A stretch of DNA of 36,551 nucleotides, taken from Rhodococcus sp. AW25M09 (GTDB lineage Bacteria; Actinomycetota; Actinomycetes; Mycobacteriales; Mycobacteriaceae). A program made the position numbers and the translations under genes. Under the pieces are notes generated by a model that saw only the letters and a list, made by a program, of their open reading frames with translations, had not been told where the DNA came from and made no database searches. The stretch is from positions 1-36,551 of the forward strand of contig NZ_CAPS01000119.1 in assembly GCF_000333955.1 (NCBI RefSeq), read 5' to 3'. Positions within the stretch are counted from its first letter, which is position 1. Each line of letters begins with the position of its first letter. Below are positions 16,632-25,097 of the stretch, piece after piece.

Positions 16632-18278
16632 CTACTGCGGCGGCAGAATGTGCTCCCCCGTTTTGTCGGTACTGAGCGACAACGAACTGATGTACTGCTT
16701 CTCTCCGTTGGGTCCCGGCACGTTGGACGCGATCATGTCGGGTCGCTCGAACTCCATTCCGCTGACGTGGCAGAGCAGGGTGACTTCGGTCGGATTCCCG
16801 TACTCGTCGAACATCGGAATATCGATCCCGTCGTCGGTGCGTCGCAGGTAGTACTTGCCCTTGGTGGCCACCGCCAGAATGGGCGGAAGGGCCAGTGCGA
16901 GAACGAGAGCGACGATCGGCGAGAACGGTTTGATCGTCGAACCGAATGCTCCGAAGAACACCAGAATCGACAGGATGGCCGAGGCCGCCATCGCACCGAA
17001 GCCGACCGGATTGATGTTGTAGAGCATGCCGCGTCGAAACTCGGGCACCTTGGGTGAGAGCTTCAAAATGTACTTGTTGAACACGATGTCCGAGGCCACC
17101 ACCGCGATCCACGCGATACCGCAGTTGGCGTAGAAGCCGAGGATGCTGTTGAGGAAGCTGAACATGTTGGCTTCCATCAGGATCAGTGCGATCGCGAGGT
17201 TGAACAGCACGAACACCATGCGACCCGGATACGTCTTGGTGAGGCGGGTGTAGGAGTTGGTCCACGCGAGCGAGCCGGAGTAGGCGTTGGTGACGTTGAT
17301 CTTGATCTGGCTGATGACCACCAGGATCACCGCGAGCGTCATGGCCAGCCAGCCCGGCATGAAGTTCTCGTAGATCTCCAGGAACTGGTGCACCGGCTCG
17401 TTGGCGATGGTGGAGCCGTCGACGACGTTGGCAATCAGGTACACGGCGAGGAACAGCCCGACGACCTGCTTGAGTGCACCGAAGATGACCCAGCCAGGTC
17501 CGGCGAGAAGCACTGCCGTCCACCAGCGTCGGGAATTCTCGGGTGTCTTGGGAGGCATGAAACGTAGGTAGTCGATTTGCTCGGCGATCTGCGCTATGAG
17601 CGAGAGACACACGCCGGCAGCGAGCAGCGCCGAACCGACGTTGACGCCCTTGCCGTCGGCTCCGTCCTGACCGCCGTAGGCGAAGAACGCCCCGACCGAG
17701 TCCGGATTGCTCACGACGAGATAGACGAACGGCAGCACCATCAGCACCAACCACAGGGGCGTCGTCCACACCTGCAGCTTGGCAAGAGCTTTCATGCCGT
17801 AGATGACCAACGGAATCACCATGATCGTCGATACCGCATACCCGATCGGCAGCGGAATGCTCAACCCCAGTTCCAGCCCCTGCGCCATGATCGAGCCCTC
17901 GAGCGCGAAGAAGATGAACGTGAACGTCGCGAAGATGACGTTGGTGACCACCGAACCGTAGTAGCCGAATCCGCTACCGCGCGTGATGAGGTCGAGGTCG
18001 ATGTTGTAGCGGGCAGCGTAGTAGGCGAGTGGGAGCCCCGTCAGGAAGATCACGACGGCGAACACCAGGATGCCCCAGAGTGCGTTGCCGGTTCCGTAGG
18101 AGATTCCGATGTTGGCACCGATGGCGAAGTCCGCGAGGTACGCGATGCCGCCGAGCGCGGACGTCGCGACAACACCGGTTCCCCATTTACGGTAGCTACG
18201 CGGCGCAAAGCGCAGCGTGTAGTCCTCGAGCGTCTCTTTGAGCGCGGTGTCTGTCGGCGCTGGCTGTACGGCGGTCAT
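16632..18278 (-). CDS. NCS1-family nucleobase/cation permease
   Basis: The 548-residue product has about 12 transmembrane helices and a hydrophilic C-terminal tail of some 75 residues. The N-terminal FAPRSYRKWGTGVVATSALGGIAYLADFAIGANIG and the ITRGSGFGYYGSVVTN segment mark it as a purine-cytosine/allantoin/thiamine permease (NCS1, LeuT fold). It would import a nucleobase or related compound with H+ or Na+; the substrate cannot be told, and no catabolic gene lies nearby. The tail contains several acidic turns and a degenerate DEYGNPTEV segment not usual in short NCS1 members. The ATG at 18278 is preceded by an inverted repeat (18286-18306) that could cover the ribosome-binding site. Confidence 0.87.
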   Translation of the reverse strand: MTAVQPAPTDTALKETLEDYTLRFAPRSYRKWGTGVVATSALGGIAYLADFAIGANIGISYGTGNALWGILVFAVVIFLTGLPLAYYAARYNIDLDLITRGSGFGYYGSVVTNVIFATFTFIFFALEGSIMAQGLELGLSIPLPIGYAVSTIMVIPLVIYGMKALAKLQVWTTPLWLVLMVLPFVYLVVSNPDSVGAFFAYGGQDGADGKGVNVGSALLAAGVCLSLIAQIAEQIDYLRFMPPKTPENSRRWWTAVLLAGPGWVIFGALKQVVGLFLAVYLIANVVDGSTIANEPVHQFLEIYENFMPGWLAMTLAVILVVISQIKINVTNAYSGSLAWTNSYTRLTKTYPGRMVFVLFNLAIALILMEANMFSFLNSILGFYANCGIAWIAVVASDIVFNKYILKLSPKVPEFRRGMLYNINPVGFGAMAASAILSILVFFGAFGSTIKPFSPIVALVLALALPPILAVATKGKYYLRRTDDGIDIPMFDEYGNPTEVTLLCHVSGMEFERPDMIASNVPGPNGEKQYISSLSLSTDKTGEHILPPQ

Positions 18279-18285
18279 GGATCAA

Positions 18286-18306
18286 CAACCTAGAACCGCC
18301 AGGTTG
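18286..18306 (-). promoter_or_regulatory. Inverted repeat over the ribosome-binding site of the permease gene
   Basis: Six-base arms CAACCT (18286-18291) and AGGTTG (18301-18306) flank 9 bases. Read on the minus strand, the AGGTTG next to the gene lies 8-13 bases before the ATG and holds the only AGG resembling a Shine-Dalgarno sequence. The pairing could hide that site, or the dyad could be a repressor operator. Confidence 0.4.
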
Positions 18307-18391
18307 CCGGAGTGTCTTGCGCGTGTGTAGCTAATGTTAATCGATCCGGCGATTCGGACATTCAGACTGCATGTCCATCGCTACAGCAACG

Positions 18392-18973
18392 TCACGCGGC
18401 GGCGCGCGCCGCCAGCAGCGAGAAGTTCGCCAGTTCGGCGCGCAGCATGTTCATTGCCCGATGCTGGGCCACGCGCACGGCTCCGGCCGTCATTCCCAGC
18501 CTTTCGCCGGTTTGCGGTGCCGTCAGCCCCCACACCACTCGCATCAAAATGATCTCCCGATGCTTCTCGGGCAGGGTCTCCATCAGGGCTTGGGTGTGGC
18601 GACGCAGTTCACCGCCGAGTGCGAGCTGCTCCGGTCCGGCGTCCGGGGATTGTTCCTCCGGCATCTCGTCCATCGAGAACGTCTGTCGCAGAGCTGATCT
18701 ACGGCCGGCGTCGGCCAGCTTGTGGGCCGCGATTCCGTACACGAAGGCCATGAAGGGTTTCCCCATGTCGCGGTACTTGGGAACTGCGGTCACCAAGGCG
18801 AGGCACACGTCCTGCACCACGTCGTCGGCCACGACATCGAGGTTGCCGATCCGAGCGGCGCAATAGCGGCGTACCGGTGGCTGAATCAGCACCAACACTT
18901 CTTCGAGTGCGGTTCGATCTCCCGCAACGGCCCGCGGCACGATCTCTTCGAGCCTGTCCATGATCTTGCTCAC
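18392..18973 (-). CDS. sigD: SigD-like ECF RNA polymerase sigma factor
   Basis: This is a 193-residue ECF sigma factor. Region 2 (about 17-85) has [20 protein letters not shown] and [13 protein letters not shown]; region 4 (about 120-185) has [40 protein letters not shown], with long stretches nearly identical to M. tuberculosis SigD (Rv3414c). The start is GTG at 18973 with a near-perfect GAGGAG (18981-18986) seven bases upstream; upstream ATG in the same frame is less supported. No anti-sigma gene is adjacent, although SigD loci in mycobacteria have one downstream. The gene is divergent from an alpha/beta hydrolase. Confidence 0.9.
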   Translation of the reverse strand: MSKIMDRLEEIVPRAVAGDRTALEEVLVLIQPPVRRYCAARIGNLDVVADDVVQDVCLALVTAVPKYRDMGKPFMAFVYGIAAHKLADAGRRSALRQTFSMDEMPEEQSPDAGPEQLALGGELRRHTQALMETLPEKHREIILMRVVWGLTAPQTGERLGMTAGAVRVAQHRAMNMLRAELANFSLLAARAAA

Positions 18974-18980
18974 GGCTGAT

Positions 18981-18986
18981 CTCCTC
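18981..18986 (-). promoter_or_regulatory. Shine-Dalgarno deciding the sigD start
   Basis: CTCCTC on the plus strand reads GAGGAG on the minus strand, seven bases before the GTG at 18973. This favours GTG 18973 over the ATG at 18994, which would lie upstream of the site. Confidence 0.75.
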
Positions 18987-19062
18987 ACTGGCAACGCGCG
19001 CCCTCACCTGAACGCTCATCGGTGATTCGGTGCCGGCTACCGTTCGGCTTGGTCTGGGAGAT

Positions 19063-19085
19063 ATCACAATCTGCAGCGATGTGAT
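19063..19085. promoter_or_regulatory. Dyad between sigD and the divergent hydrolase gene
   Basis: ATCACA (19063-19068) and TGTGAT (19080-19085) form a 6-bp inverted repeat around an 11-base centre that itself contains CTGCAG. The second arm also begins TGTGA-N6-TAACA (19080-19095), one base off the CRP/GlxR pattern TGTGA-N6-TCACA. It is a candidate operator in a 184-bp divergent promoter region. Confidence 0.4.
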
Positions 19086-19157
19086 TCACGTAACACGGCG
19101 TGTCGCAGAAGCGACGTATCGGACAACAGCATGTGAACCTGACACCCGCGGAGCGCC

Positions 19158-20117
19158 ATGTACACCAACGAGCAGGCCTGCGAGCAGACTCATCAGGTCG
19201 GTCGCCGCAGCACCGTGGCAGCCGGCGACGGTACCGCGCTGGCGGTTCGCGAATTCGGTCACCCGAATGCACCTCTGACCGCGGTGTTCGTCCACGGACA
19301 CTGCCTGCGCATGCAGTCGTGGACCGACCTGCGCCGACACGTGGAGCAGACCTGGGGCGACGACGTTCGGATCGTGATGTACGACCACCGTGGTCACGGG
19401 GAATCGAGCGCGGCCGTGCCCGAGAGTTACACCATCGACCGGCTCGGCGAGGATTTGGCCGACGTCATCCGCGCAGTAGTCCCCTCGGGACCGTTCGTCG
19501 TGGTCGGACATTCGATGGGCGGTATGACGGCGCTGTCCTATGCGCGTCAGTACCCGGACGCCATCGGCTCCCGCCTGGTCGGGGTCGGGTTGATCGCGAC
19601 GTCGGCGGGCGGGATCGCCGACGACGGCCTCGGCAGGTGCCTCGCGCATCCGGCCGTGTCGGCGTTTAGAGCTGCTGTTCGACGCGCCCCGCGACTGATG
19701 TCGGGCGCGAAGAAGCTCAGTCGCGGCGTGTGCGCACCCATCGTCAAGACGGCGGGATGCGGATCCCACAAGGTCAGCCCGCGCGTGGTCACGCTGGCGA
19801 CGGCGATGCTCGGTGACACATCGATCGTGACGATGGCCGCGTTCCTCGAAGCATTTCGAGGCCTGGACGAGGTGGCCGGCCTGGCCGCACTGGCCTCGAT
19901 TCCCACCCTGGTGCTGTGTGGCTCGGACGACCTGATGACGCCGATGCGGCACTCGGAAACTCTCGCCGCCCACCTACCCGACGCTCGCCTGGTACGGGTG
20001 GCGCAGGCCGGACACATGGTCATCCTCGAACGCGCACACGAGGTGGCGGATGCCGTGGTCGAGCTGATGGCGGCAGCGCGGCGGGCACACGTGCGAGATC
20101 TGGCCCTGGCCCGCTAG
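19158..20117 (+). CDS. Alpha/beta hydrolase
   Basis: The 319-residue product is an alpha/beta-hydrolase-fold enzyme: oxyanion motif FVHGHCLRM near 48-56, YDHRGHGESS near 75-84, nucleophile elbow GHSMGGM near 116-122 (Ser), acid in LCGSDDLMTP near 253-262 and a late His in AGHMVILE near 281-288. The substrate (ester, epoxide or C-C bond) is not evident. Cap-domain residues about 150-215 are rich in basic and glycine residues. The first 20 residues are hydrophilic and no signal peptide is present, so it is cytoplasmic. It is divergent from sigD and ends at a strong hairpin; regulation together with sigD is possible. Confidence 0.88.
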   Translation: MYTNEQACEQTHQVGRRSTVAAGDGTALAVREFGHPNAPLTAVFVHGHCLRMQSWTDLRRHVEQTWGDDVRIVMYDHRGHGESSAAVPESYTIDRLGEDLADVIRAVVPSGPFVVVGHSMGGMTALSYARQYPDAIGSRLVGVGLIATSAGGIADDGLGRCLAHPAVSAFRAAVRRAPRLMSGAKKLSRGVCAPIVKTAGCGSHKVSPRVVTLATAMLGDTSIVTMAAFLEAFRGLDEVAGLAALASIPTLVLCGSDDLMTPMRHSETLAAHLPDARLVRVAQAGHMVILERAHEVADAVVELMAAARRAHVRDLALAR

Positions 20118-20129
20118 ACCCGTCGACGA

Positions 20130-20164
20130 CTGTGGCCCGCATCGGGATCCGATGCGGGCCACAG
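20130..20164. terminator. 16-bp hairpin between convergent genes
   Basis: Arms 20130-20145 and 20149-20164 pair perfectly around a 3-base loop (the centre includes GGATCC). It lies between the stops of the hydrolase (20117) and the secreted protein gene (20182) and can act as a bidirectional terminator. Confidence 0.8.
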
Positions 20165-20181
20165 CTCTGCGGTCGAGAGAT

Positions 20182-20856
20182 CTACTTCTTGACTGCGGGA
20201 GGAGCGTTGAGGAGCTGGATGAACTGTCCCGCGTTGCCTGCGAGGGCACCCAGGCCGCCGATGGTGCTACCGGCGAGCGATGCACCCGAACCGAGAAGCA
20301 GTGCGCCGCCGATGCATCCAGCGATCGGTGCCGCACCGAAGAGCAGCAGAGCGGGGGCGGAGACGGTGCCCATGGCGATGGCACCCAGGAAGCAGCCGGT
20401 CACCAGACCGGTTGCAGCACCGAGGAATCCACCGACGGTAGCGGAGAGGCTGAGGTTGTCCTTGACGCCGGAGACTGCGGCGGGCAGATCGACCTGCTGC
20501 AGACCGGGGAGAGTGGCAGAGACCGGGGTGGCCGCGGCGGGCGAGGCATCGGCGGTCAGGGTGGCGTGGTTGCCGTCGATCACTGCGGCGACGGGGTGCG
20601 AAAATCCGTCTGCGGCAATGGCCAGGGGTACCGAATCGACCATGACGCCGTTGGCGTCCCGGACGACGAGGTGGTTGTCCTCGTTGCTCAGCGATCCTGC
20701 CGTCGTGTCGACCAGGACCTGGTTGCCGGCCTGGGTGACGTTCCAACCGACCGGAGCGCCGACGGCCGGGGCCGGATCGGCATAGGCGGTGCCCATGGCG
20801 GTCGTCATCGCTGCAATGACCAATGCGGACGTTGCCGCGAATCGAGTCAGCTTCAT
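20182..20856 (-). CDS. Secreted protein with C-terminal glycine-zipper region
   Basis: The 224-residue product has a Sec signal peptide (cleavage near AYA-DP, residues 25-28). After it comes a small beta-rich domain (about 30-125: VLVDTTAGSLSNEDNHLVVRD, then SVPLAIAADG and IDGNHATLTA). The rest is a hydrophobic Gly/Ala-rich stretch (about 140-215) with GxxxG spacing and two Cys, able to insert in a membrane. Similar signal peptide/beta domain/glycine-zipper proteins are common in rhodococci and nocardiae (annotated, from memory, as DUF8020). The ATG at 20856 has GAGGAA just upstream. The role is unknown; envelope or pore-forming functions are possible. Confidence 0.75.
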   Translation of the reverse strand: MKLTRFAATSALVIAAMTTAMGTAYADPAPAVGAPVGWNVTQAGNQVLVDTTAGSLSNEDNHLVVRDANGVMVDSVPLAIAADGFSHPVAAVIDGNHATLTADASPAAATPVSATLPGLQQVDLPAAVSGVKDNLSLSATVGGFLGAATGLVTGCFLGAIAMGTVSAPALLLFGAAPIAGCIGGALLLGSGASLAGSTIGGLGALAGNAGQFIQLLNAPPAVKK

Positions 20857-21048
20857 GTTCCTCAGTCTTTCGTCGTGTCCATCACTCGATGCCGAGCAGC
20901 GAAAAACTATGGGCACAACAAGCGGGCAAGGCGAACCGAAGATGAACGAACGGGGCTGAACCGAACAACGATCCGACGCATCGACTCAAAAGGGACAGAA
21001 CGACTTTCGAAGATCCAACGGTTCGTAAACCGCAGGTATGGGTGGTCT

Positions 21049-22383
21049 CTATCTACCGAACAGACCGGGTTTGTTGCTGCCGCCGTGACCCACACCGAAG
21101 TCGTATGCGGACTCGGCATGCTCGTGTTCGTCGAGACCGTCCGCTTCGTGTTGAGCGTCGGCCCGGACACGCATGACTGCTCTGAGCGCGAACGCGATGC
21201 CTGCAGTGACGACGGCACAGTAGGCGAACACCGCCACTACTGCGATCGCCTGTACCCACAGTTGATGCAGGCCGCCGCCGTAGAACAGGCCGTCCACACC
21301 GGCCGGCATCTGCGCACTGGCGACGAGTCCGATCATCAGCGTGCCCACGACACCGCCGACGAGGTGCACGCCCACGACGTCGAGTGAATCGTCGTAGCCG
21401 AAGCGGTATTTGAGGCCGATGGCCAGTGCACACAACGCCCCCGAGACGATGCCGATCGCGGCGGCACCGATCGGGGTGACGGCGGTGCACGAGGGAGTGA
21501 TGGCCACCAAGCCGGCAACCACTCCCGAAGCCGCGCCGAACGATGTCGCGTGACCGTCACGGATCTTCTCGACGAAGAGCCAGGCCGCCATCGACATCGC
21601 ACCGGCGCCCATCGTGTTCACCAGAGCCACCGCGGCGACGCCGTCGGCAGCCAAGGACGAGCCCGCGTTGAAACCGAACCAGCCGAACCAGAGCAAGCCG
21701 GCTCCGAGCATGACGGCCGGGAGGTTGTGCGGGCGCATGGGATCTCGCGGCCATCCACTGCGCTTGCCGACCACGAGCGCCAGCACCAGCCCGGCAGTGC
21801 CGGCATTGATCTCCACCGCGGTACCGCCGGCGAAGTCGATCGCACCGAGCCGGTTGGCGATCCAGCCGCCGAATTCACTGGTGAGACCGTCGAGCGAGAA
21901 CACCCAGTGCGCCACTGGGAAGTACACCAGGGTGGACCACAAGGCTGCGAACAACACCCAGGGAACGAACCGCATTCGGTCTGCGACGGCACCGGAAATC
22001 AACGCCACCGTCACCATGGCGAACCCCGCCTGGAACGCCGCGAACACCAACGCCGGGACGGTTCCCACCAACGGAATCGACACCGCTCCCCCGGCCGAGG
22101 TGTACACCCCGCCCAACAGACCCTCGAACCCGGCGTACTGCAACGGGTTTCCGATCCACCCACCGATCACGTTGTCGCCGAACACCATCGAGAATCCGAA
22201 GGCCAACCACAGCAGCCACACCACGGCTATCGCCGACAGGCTCATCATCATCATGTTCAGCACACTCTTCGAGCGCACCATGCCGCCGTAGAAGAACGCC
22301 AGCCCCGGCGTCATCAACAGGACCAGAGCGACACTGGCCAGCAACCACGCGGTATCGCCCGCGTCGGGCGCTCCGTTGATCAC
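21049..22383 (-). CDS. amt: Ammonium transporter (Amt)
   Basis: The 444-residue product has 11 expected helices: TPGLAFFYGGMVR near 29-41, GTAVEINAGTAGLVLALV near 170-187, LLWFGWFGFNAGS near 212-224 and GVHLVGGVVGT near 316-326. The twin pore histidines are in PVAHWVF and GVHLVG. It conducts ammonium/ammonia across the membrane under nitrogen limitation. The start is the GTG at 22383, overlapping the echA6 stop by 4 bp (GTGA). Unlike most amt genes it is not followed by glnK; the secreted-protein gene comes next after 192 bp. The C-terminal tail of about 35 residues is His-rich and acidic. Confidence 0.93.
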   Translation of the reverse strand: MINGAPDAGDTAWLLASVALVLLMTPGLAFFYGGMVRSKSVLNMMMMSLSAIAVVWLLWLAFGFSMVFGDNVIGGWIGNPLQYAGFEGLLGGVYTSAGGAVSIPLVGTVPALVFAAFQAGFAMVTVALISGAVADRMRFVPWVLFAALWSTLVYFPVAHWVFSLDGLTSEFGGWIANRLGAIDFAGGTAVEINAGTAGLVLALVVGKRSGWPRDPMRPHNLPAVMLGAGLLWFGWFGFNAGSSLAADGVAAVALVNTMGAGAMSMAAWLFVEKIRDGHATSFGAASGVVAGLVAITPSCTAVTPIGAAAIGIVSGALCALAIGLKYRFGYDDSLDVVGVHLVGGVVGTLMIGLVASAQMPAGVDGLFYGGGLHQLWVQAIAVVAVFAYCAVVTAGIAFALRAVMRVRADAQHEADGLDEHEHAESAYDFGVGHGGSNKPGLFGR

Positions 22384-23111
22384 TTGCCCACGAACTTCGG
22401 CTTGCGCTTCTCGGCTCGCGCGCGGCGCGCTTCTCTCATGTCCTCGCTTCTCCACGCCGCCTCGAACGCTGCGGCCTGCTTCGGCGTCGGATCCTCGTGT
22501 ATCCCGTCGTTGTTGAACACGAGTTTGAGGTGACGCAACGCGAGCGGAGCGAGCTCGGTGATCGACTGCGCCCACTGTGTCGCGACGGCACGATCGCCCA
22601 GCTTGTTGGCCAGTCCGCAGGTGAATGCCTGCTCGGGCTGCACCCGTTCGCCGCCCAGCAGGATGGTGCGCGCAACTCCCCCGCCCGCGAGCGCGGCCAA
22701 CCGCGTGATGGTCCAGTTGCTCACAGCAATACCGAGCCGCGTCGAGGGAATCTCGAAGAAGCCGTCCGGCGCGACGACTCGAAGATCGCACGCGATGGCC
22801 AACTGCGTCCCGGCCCCCACAGCCGGGCCGTTGACGGCCGCGATCACCGGAATCGAGGCGTGCTCGATCGCGACCAACATCTCTTCGAGGATCTGCCCGA
22901 AAGACTCGGGAAAGGCATCACCGGTCAGGTCCGCGCCTGCACAGAAGCTGGTTCCCTGACCGGTGATGACGACGACCCGAGCCCCGTCACGCTCGGCTCG
23001 TTCGACACCGTGGCGCACCGCGAGGCACAGCTCTGTGTTCAGCGCATTCCGTCGATCCGGTCGCTGCAGTTCGAGGATGACGACGTCGCCGTCACGAGAG
23101 AATCCGATCAC
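22380..23111 (-). CDS. echA6: EchA6-like non-catalytic crotonase
   Basis: The 243-residue product matches M. tuberculosis EchA6 (Rv0905) throughout: LQRPDRRNALN near 15-25, TGQGTSFCAGADLTGDAF near 50-67, NGPAVGAGTQLAIACDLRVVAPD near 93-115 and EKRKPKF at the C-terminus. Both hydratase glutamates are absent (Gln in GTQLA; Ser in the IPSTRLG segment), as in EchA6, which binds long acyl-CoA and is linked to mycolic acid synthesis rather than hydration. Here it is translationally coupled to amt, a pairing not found at the mycobacterial locus. It is divergent from the flavoprotein gene over 62 bp. Confidence 0.88.
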   Translation of the reverse strand: MIGFSRDGDVVILELQRPDRRNALNTELCLAVRHGVERAERDGARVVVITGQGTSFCAGADLTGDAFPESFGQILEEMLVAIEHASIPVIAAVNGPAVGAGTQLAIACDLRVVAPDGFFEIPSTRLGIAVSNWTITRLAALAGGGVARTILLGGERVQPEQAFTCGLANKLGDRAVATQWAQSITELAPLALRHLKLVFNNDGIHEDPTPKQAAAFEAAWRSEDMREARRARAEKRKPKFVGK

Positions 23112-23173
23112 GAGAGCAGAGGTTACCCACCGGTACGCGCGTTCACAGTGTTGGGCCTGATCTACTGATACCT

Positions 23174-24241
23174 GTGATCGACACTCGGGTTGCTGTCATC
23201 GGTGCAGGCCAGGCCGGGCTCTCGGCGGGGTACCACCTGCACCGAGCCGGACTCAGCGCAGAAGCAGGCTTCGTGATGCTGGACCGCTCACCCGGGCCGG
23301 GTGGCGCCTGGCAGTTTCGGTGGCCCTCACTGACCCTGAGCACCGTGAACGGCGTGCACGATCTGCCCGGGATGCCGTTCACCGACACTCTCGGGAACGA
23401 ACCACCGGAGTCCATCGCGGCCGCCGACGCCGTCCCCCGCTACTACCGCCAGTACGAGGAACGCTTCGAACTGCATGTCCGACGCCCCGTCACGGTGACC
23501 GTCGTGTGCGATCGCGAACCTCGATTCCGGGTCGAAGCCGGTGAGACCGTGATCATGGCCGAGGGGCTGATCAATGCGACCGGGACGTGGGAGAAGCCGT
23601 TCGTTCCGCACTACGACGGGGCCGAGACGTTCACCGGTAGGCAACTGCACACCAAGGACTTTTCGACGGCCGAGGAATTCGCCGGCAAGCACGTCGTCGT
23701 GGTGGGCGGGGGAATCTCCGCAGTCCAGCTGCTCGACGAGATCTCCCGGGTGACGACGACCACCTGGGTGACCCGTCGAGAGCCGGTGTTCCGGGACACC
23801 GAGTTCGATCGCGATGCCGGACGCACGGCCGTCGCCATGGTCGAAGAGCGGGTGCGGGCGGGCCTGCCACCGGGCTCGGTCGTATCGGTGACCGGGTTGT
23901 TGCTGACCCCGTCGTTGGCTGCTGCACGAGAGCGCGGCGCACTCGAGCGCAGACCGATGTTCTCGGCCATCACCGCCGATTCGGTGGTCTGGGCCGACGG
24001 GTCGAGTCAGCACGCCGATGTCATCCTGTGGGCCACCGGCTTTCGCAGCGCACTCGACCACCTCGCGCCGCTGCGCCTACGAGGGCACGGCGGCGGAATC
24101 GTCATGGACGGCCGCCTCGCCACCCGAGTGGCCGCGAACCATCGGGTCCACCTACTCGGCTACGGACCGTCCGCCAGCACGATCGGGGCGAATCGAGCGG
24201 GACGAGCCGCGGTGACCGAACTGCTCGAGACGCTGAGCTGA
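23174..24241 (+). CDS. Flavoprotein NAD(P)/FAD-dependent oxidoreductase (monooxygenase-like)
   Basis: The 355-residue protein has an N-terminal FAD-binding Rossmann motif (VIGAGQAGLSAGYHL, residues 8-22), GGAWQFRWPSL near 43-53, a second dinucleotide site GGGISAVQ near 180-187 for NADPH, and ATGF near 290, all typical of class B flavin monooxygenases and related trxB-like enzymes. It is shorter than a Baeyer-Villiger enzyme (about 500). Start GTG at 23174. Divergent from echA6 and convergent with the HemD-like gene (4 bp between stops). Substrate unknown; no partner reductase is needed for this class. Confidence 0.85.
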   Translation: MIDTRVAVIGAGQAGLSAGYHLHRAGLSAEAGFVMLDRSPGPGGAWQFRWPSLTLSTVNGVHDLPGMPFTDTLGNEPPESIAAADAVPRYYRQYEERFELHVRRPVTVTVVCDREPRFRVEAGETVIMAEGLINATGTWEKPFVPHYDGAETFTGRQLHTKDFSTAEEFAGKHVVVVGGGISAVQLLDEISRVTTTTWVTRREPVFRDTEFDRDAGRTAVAMVEERVRAGLPPGSVVSVTGLLLTPSLAAARERGALERRPMFSAITADSVVWADGSSQHADVILWATGFRSALDHLAPLRLRGHGGGIVMDGRLATRVAANHRVHLLGYGPSASTIGANRAGRAAVTELLETLS

Positions 24242-24245
24242 GTCT

Positions 24246-25073
24246 TTACGGCGAGGCGAGCTGCTCGGTCACGAACTTCGCCAGCGCACCCAAGCGTGCC
24301 CGGCTCGGCATCGAGGTCGGCACGCCCAACGCGTCCAACGGAGCCGAGGTCACCGGCCCGACGCAGATCGCGGCGACGGGTCCGGCCAGCGCGGCCAGGA
24401 ACGCGTCGAGCAGACCATTGTCCTTCGCGGTCGAGAGCAGCGATGCCACGGCGGGTGCACTGGTGAACGTCACCGCGTCGACGCGATGGTCGATGATCTT
24501 TTCCACCACATCGATCAGCGGGGCCTGATCGAGTGGACGAATCCATCGGTACACCGGAACCGGTCGGACGTGCGCACCGAGTTCGGCCAGCGCATCACCG
24601 AGATGAAGCGTCGGTTCCCACTCGGTGATGACGCCGTGCAGCTGAACCGCGATGTCCACACCTGCAATACCCTCGGCGGCAAGATGATCGGATACTTCCT
24701 GCGAGGCTTCGGTGACCGGCGACCACTCGTCGCGTAGACCTGCTCCACGAATTGCGCCGCGCGCCTTGGGGCCACGGGCAATGATCCGCGAATGTTCCAG
24801 TGCAGCAACGAGACCCTCACGCAGGCCCCAGCCGGCCGCCGCGTCGAGCCAACCACGAAAGCCGATGCCCGTACTGATCACCACGATCTGCGGCGGACGC
24901 CCGATGATGCCCTCGGTGGTCGACTTCAACTCCGAGTCGTCGATCAGGGGTAGAACGTGAATCGCCGCGGCGTGAACGATGTTCGCGCCGCGGCGTTCGA
25001 GCATGGTGGCCAGTTCGTCTGCGCGCCGCTCGGCGGTGACGGCAACGATCTTGCCTTCGAGCGGTTCCGACAT
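24246..25073 (-). CDS. Uroporphyrinogen-III synthase-like protein (HemD family)
   Basis: The 275-residue product has the two-lobed HemD fold signature: VAVTAERRADELATMLERRGA near 10-30, STGIGFRGWLDAA near 67-79, EWEPTLHLGDALAELGAHVRPVPVYRW near 150-176 and a late VTFTSAPAVASLL near 198-210. It lies away from other heme genes. The best match I recall in mycobacteria is Rv0260c, which carries a C-terminal OmpR-type DNA-binding domain of about 100 residues; that domain is absent here, because the frame ends at 24246, four bases from the convergent flavoprotein gene. It may be an enzyme, or a regulator that has lost its DNA-binding part. Confidence 0.82.
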   Translation of the reverse strand: MSEPLEGKIVAVTAERRADELATMLERRGANIVHAAAIHVLPLIDDSELKSTTEGIIGRPPQIVVISTGIGFRGWLDAAAGWGLREGLVAALEHSRIIARGPKARGAIRGAGLRDEWSPVTEASQEVSDHLAAEGIAGVDIAVQLHGVITEWEPTLHLGDALAELGAHVRPVPVYRWIRPLDQAPLIDVVEKIIDHRVDAVTFTSAPAVASLLSTAKDNGLLDAFLAALAGPVAAICVGPVTSAPLDALGVPTSMPSRARLGALAKFVTEQLASP

Positions 25074-25097
25074 GGGTACAGACTAGGCCCCCGAGGT

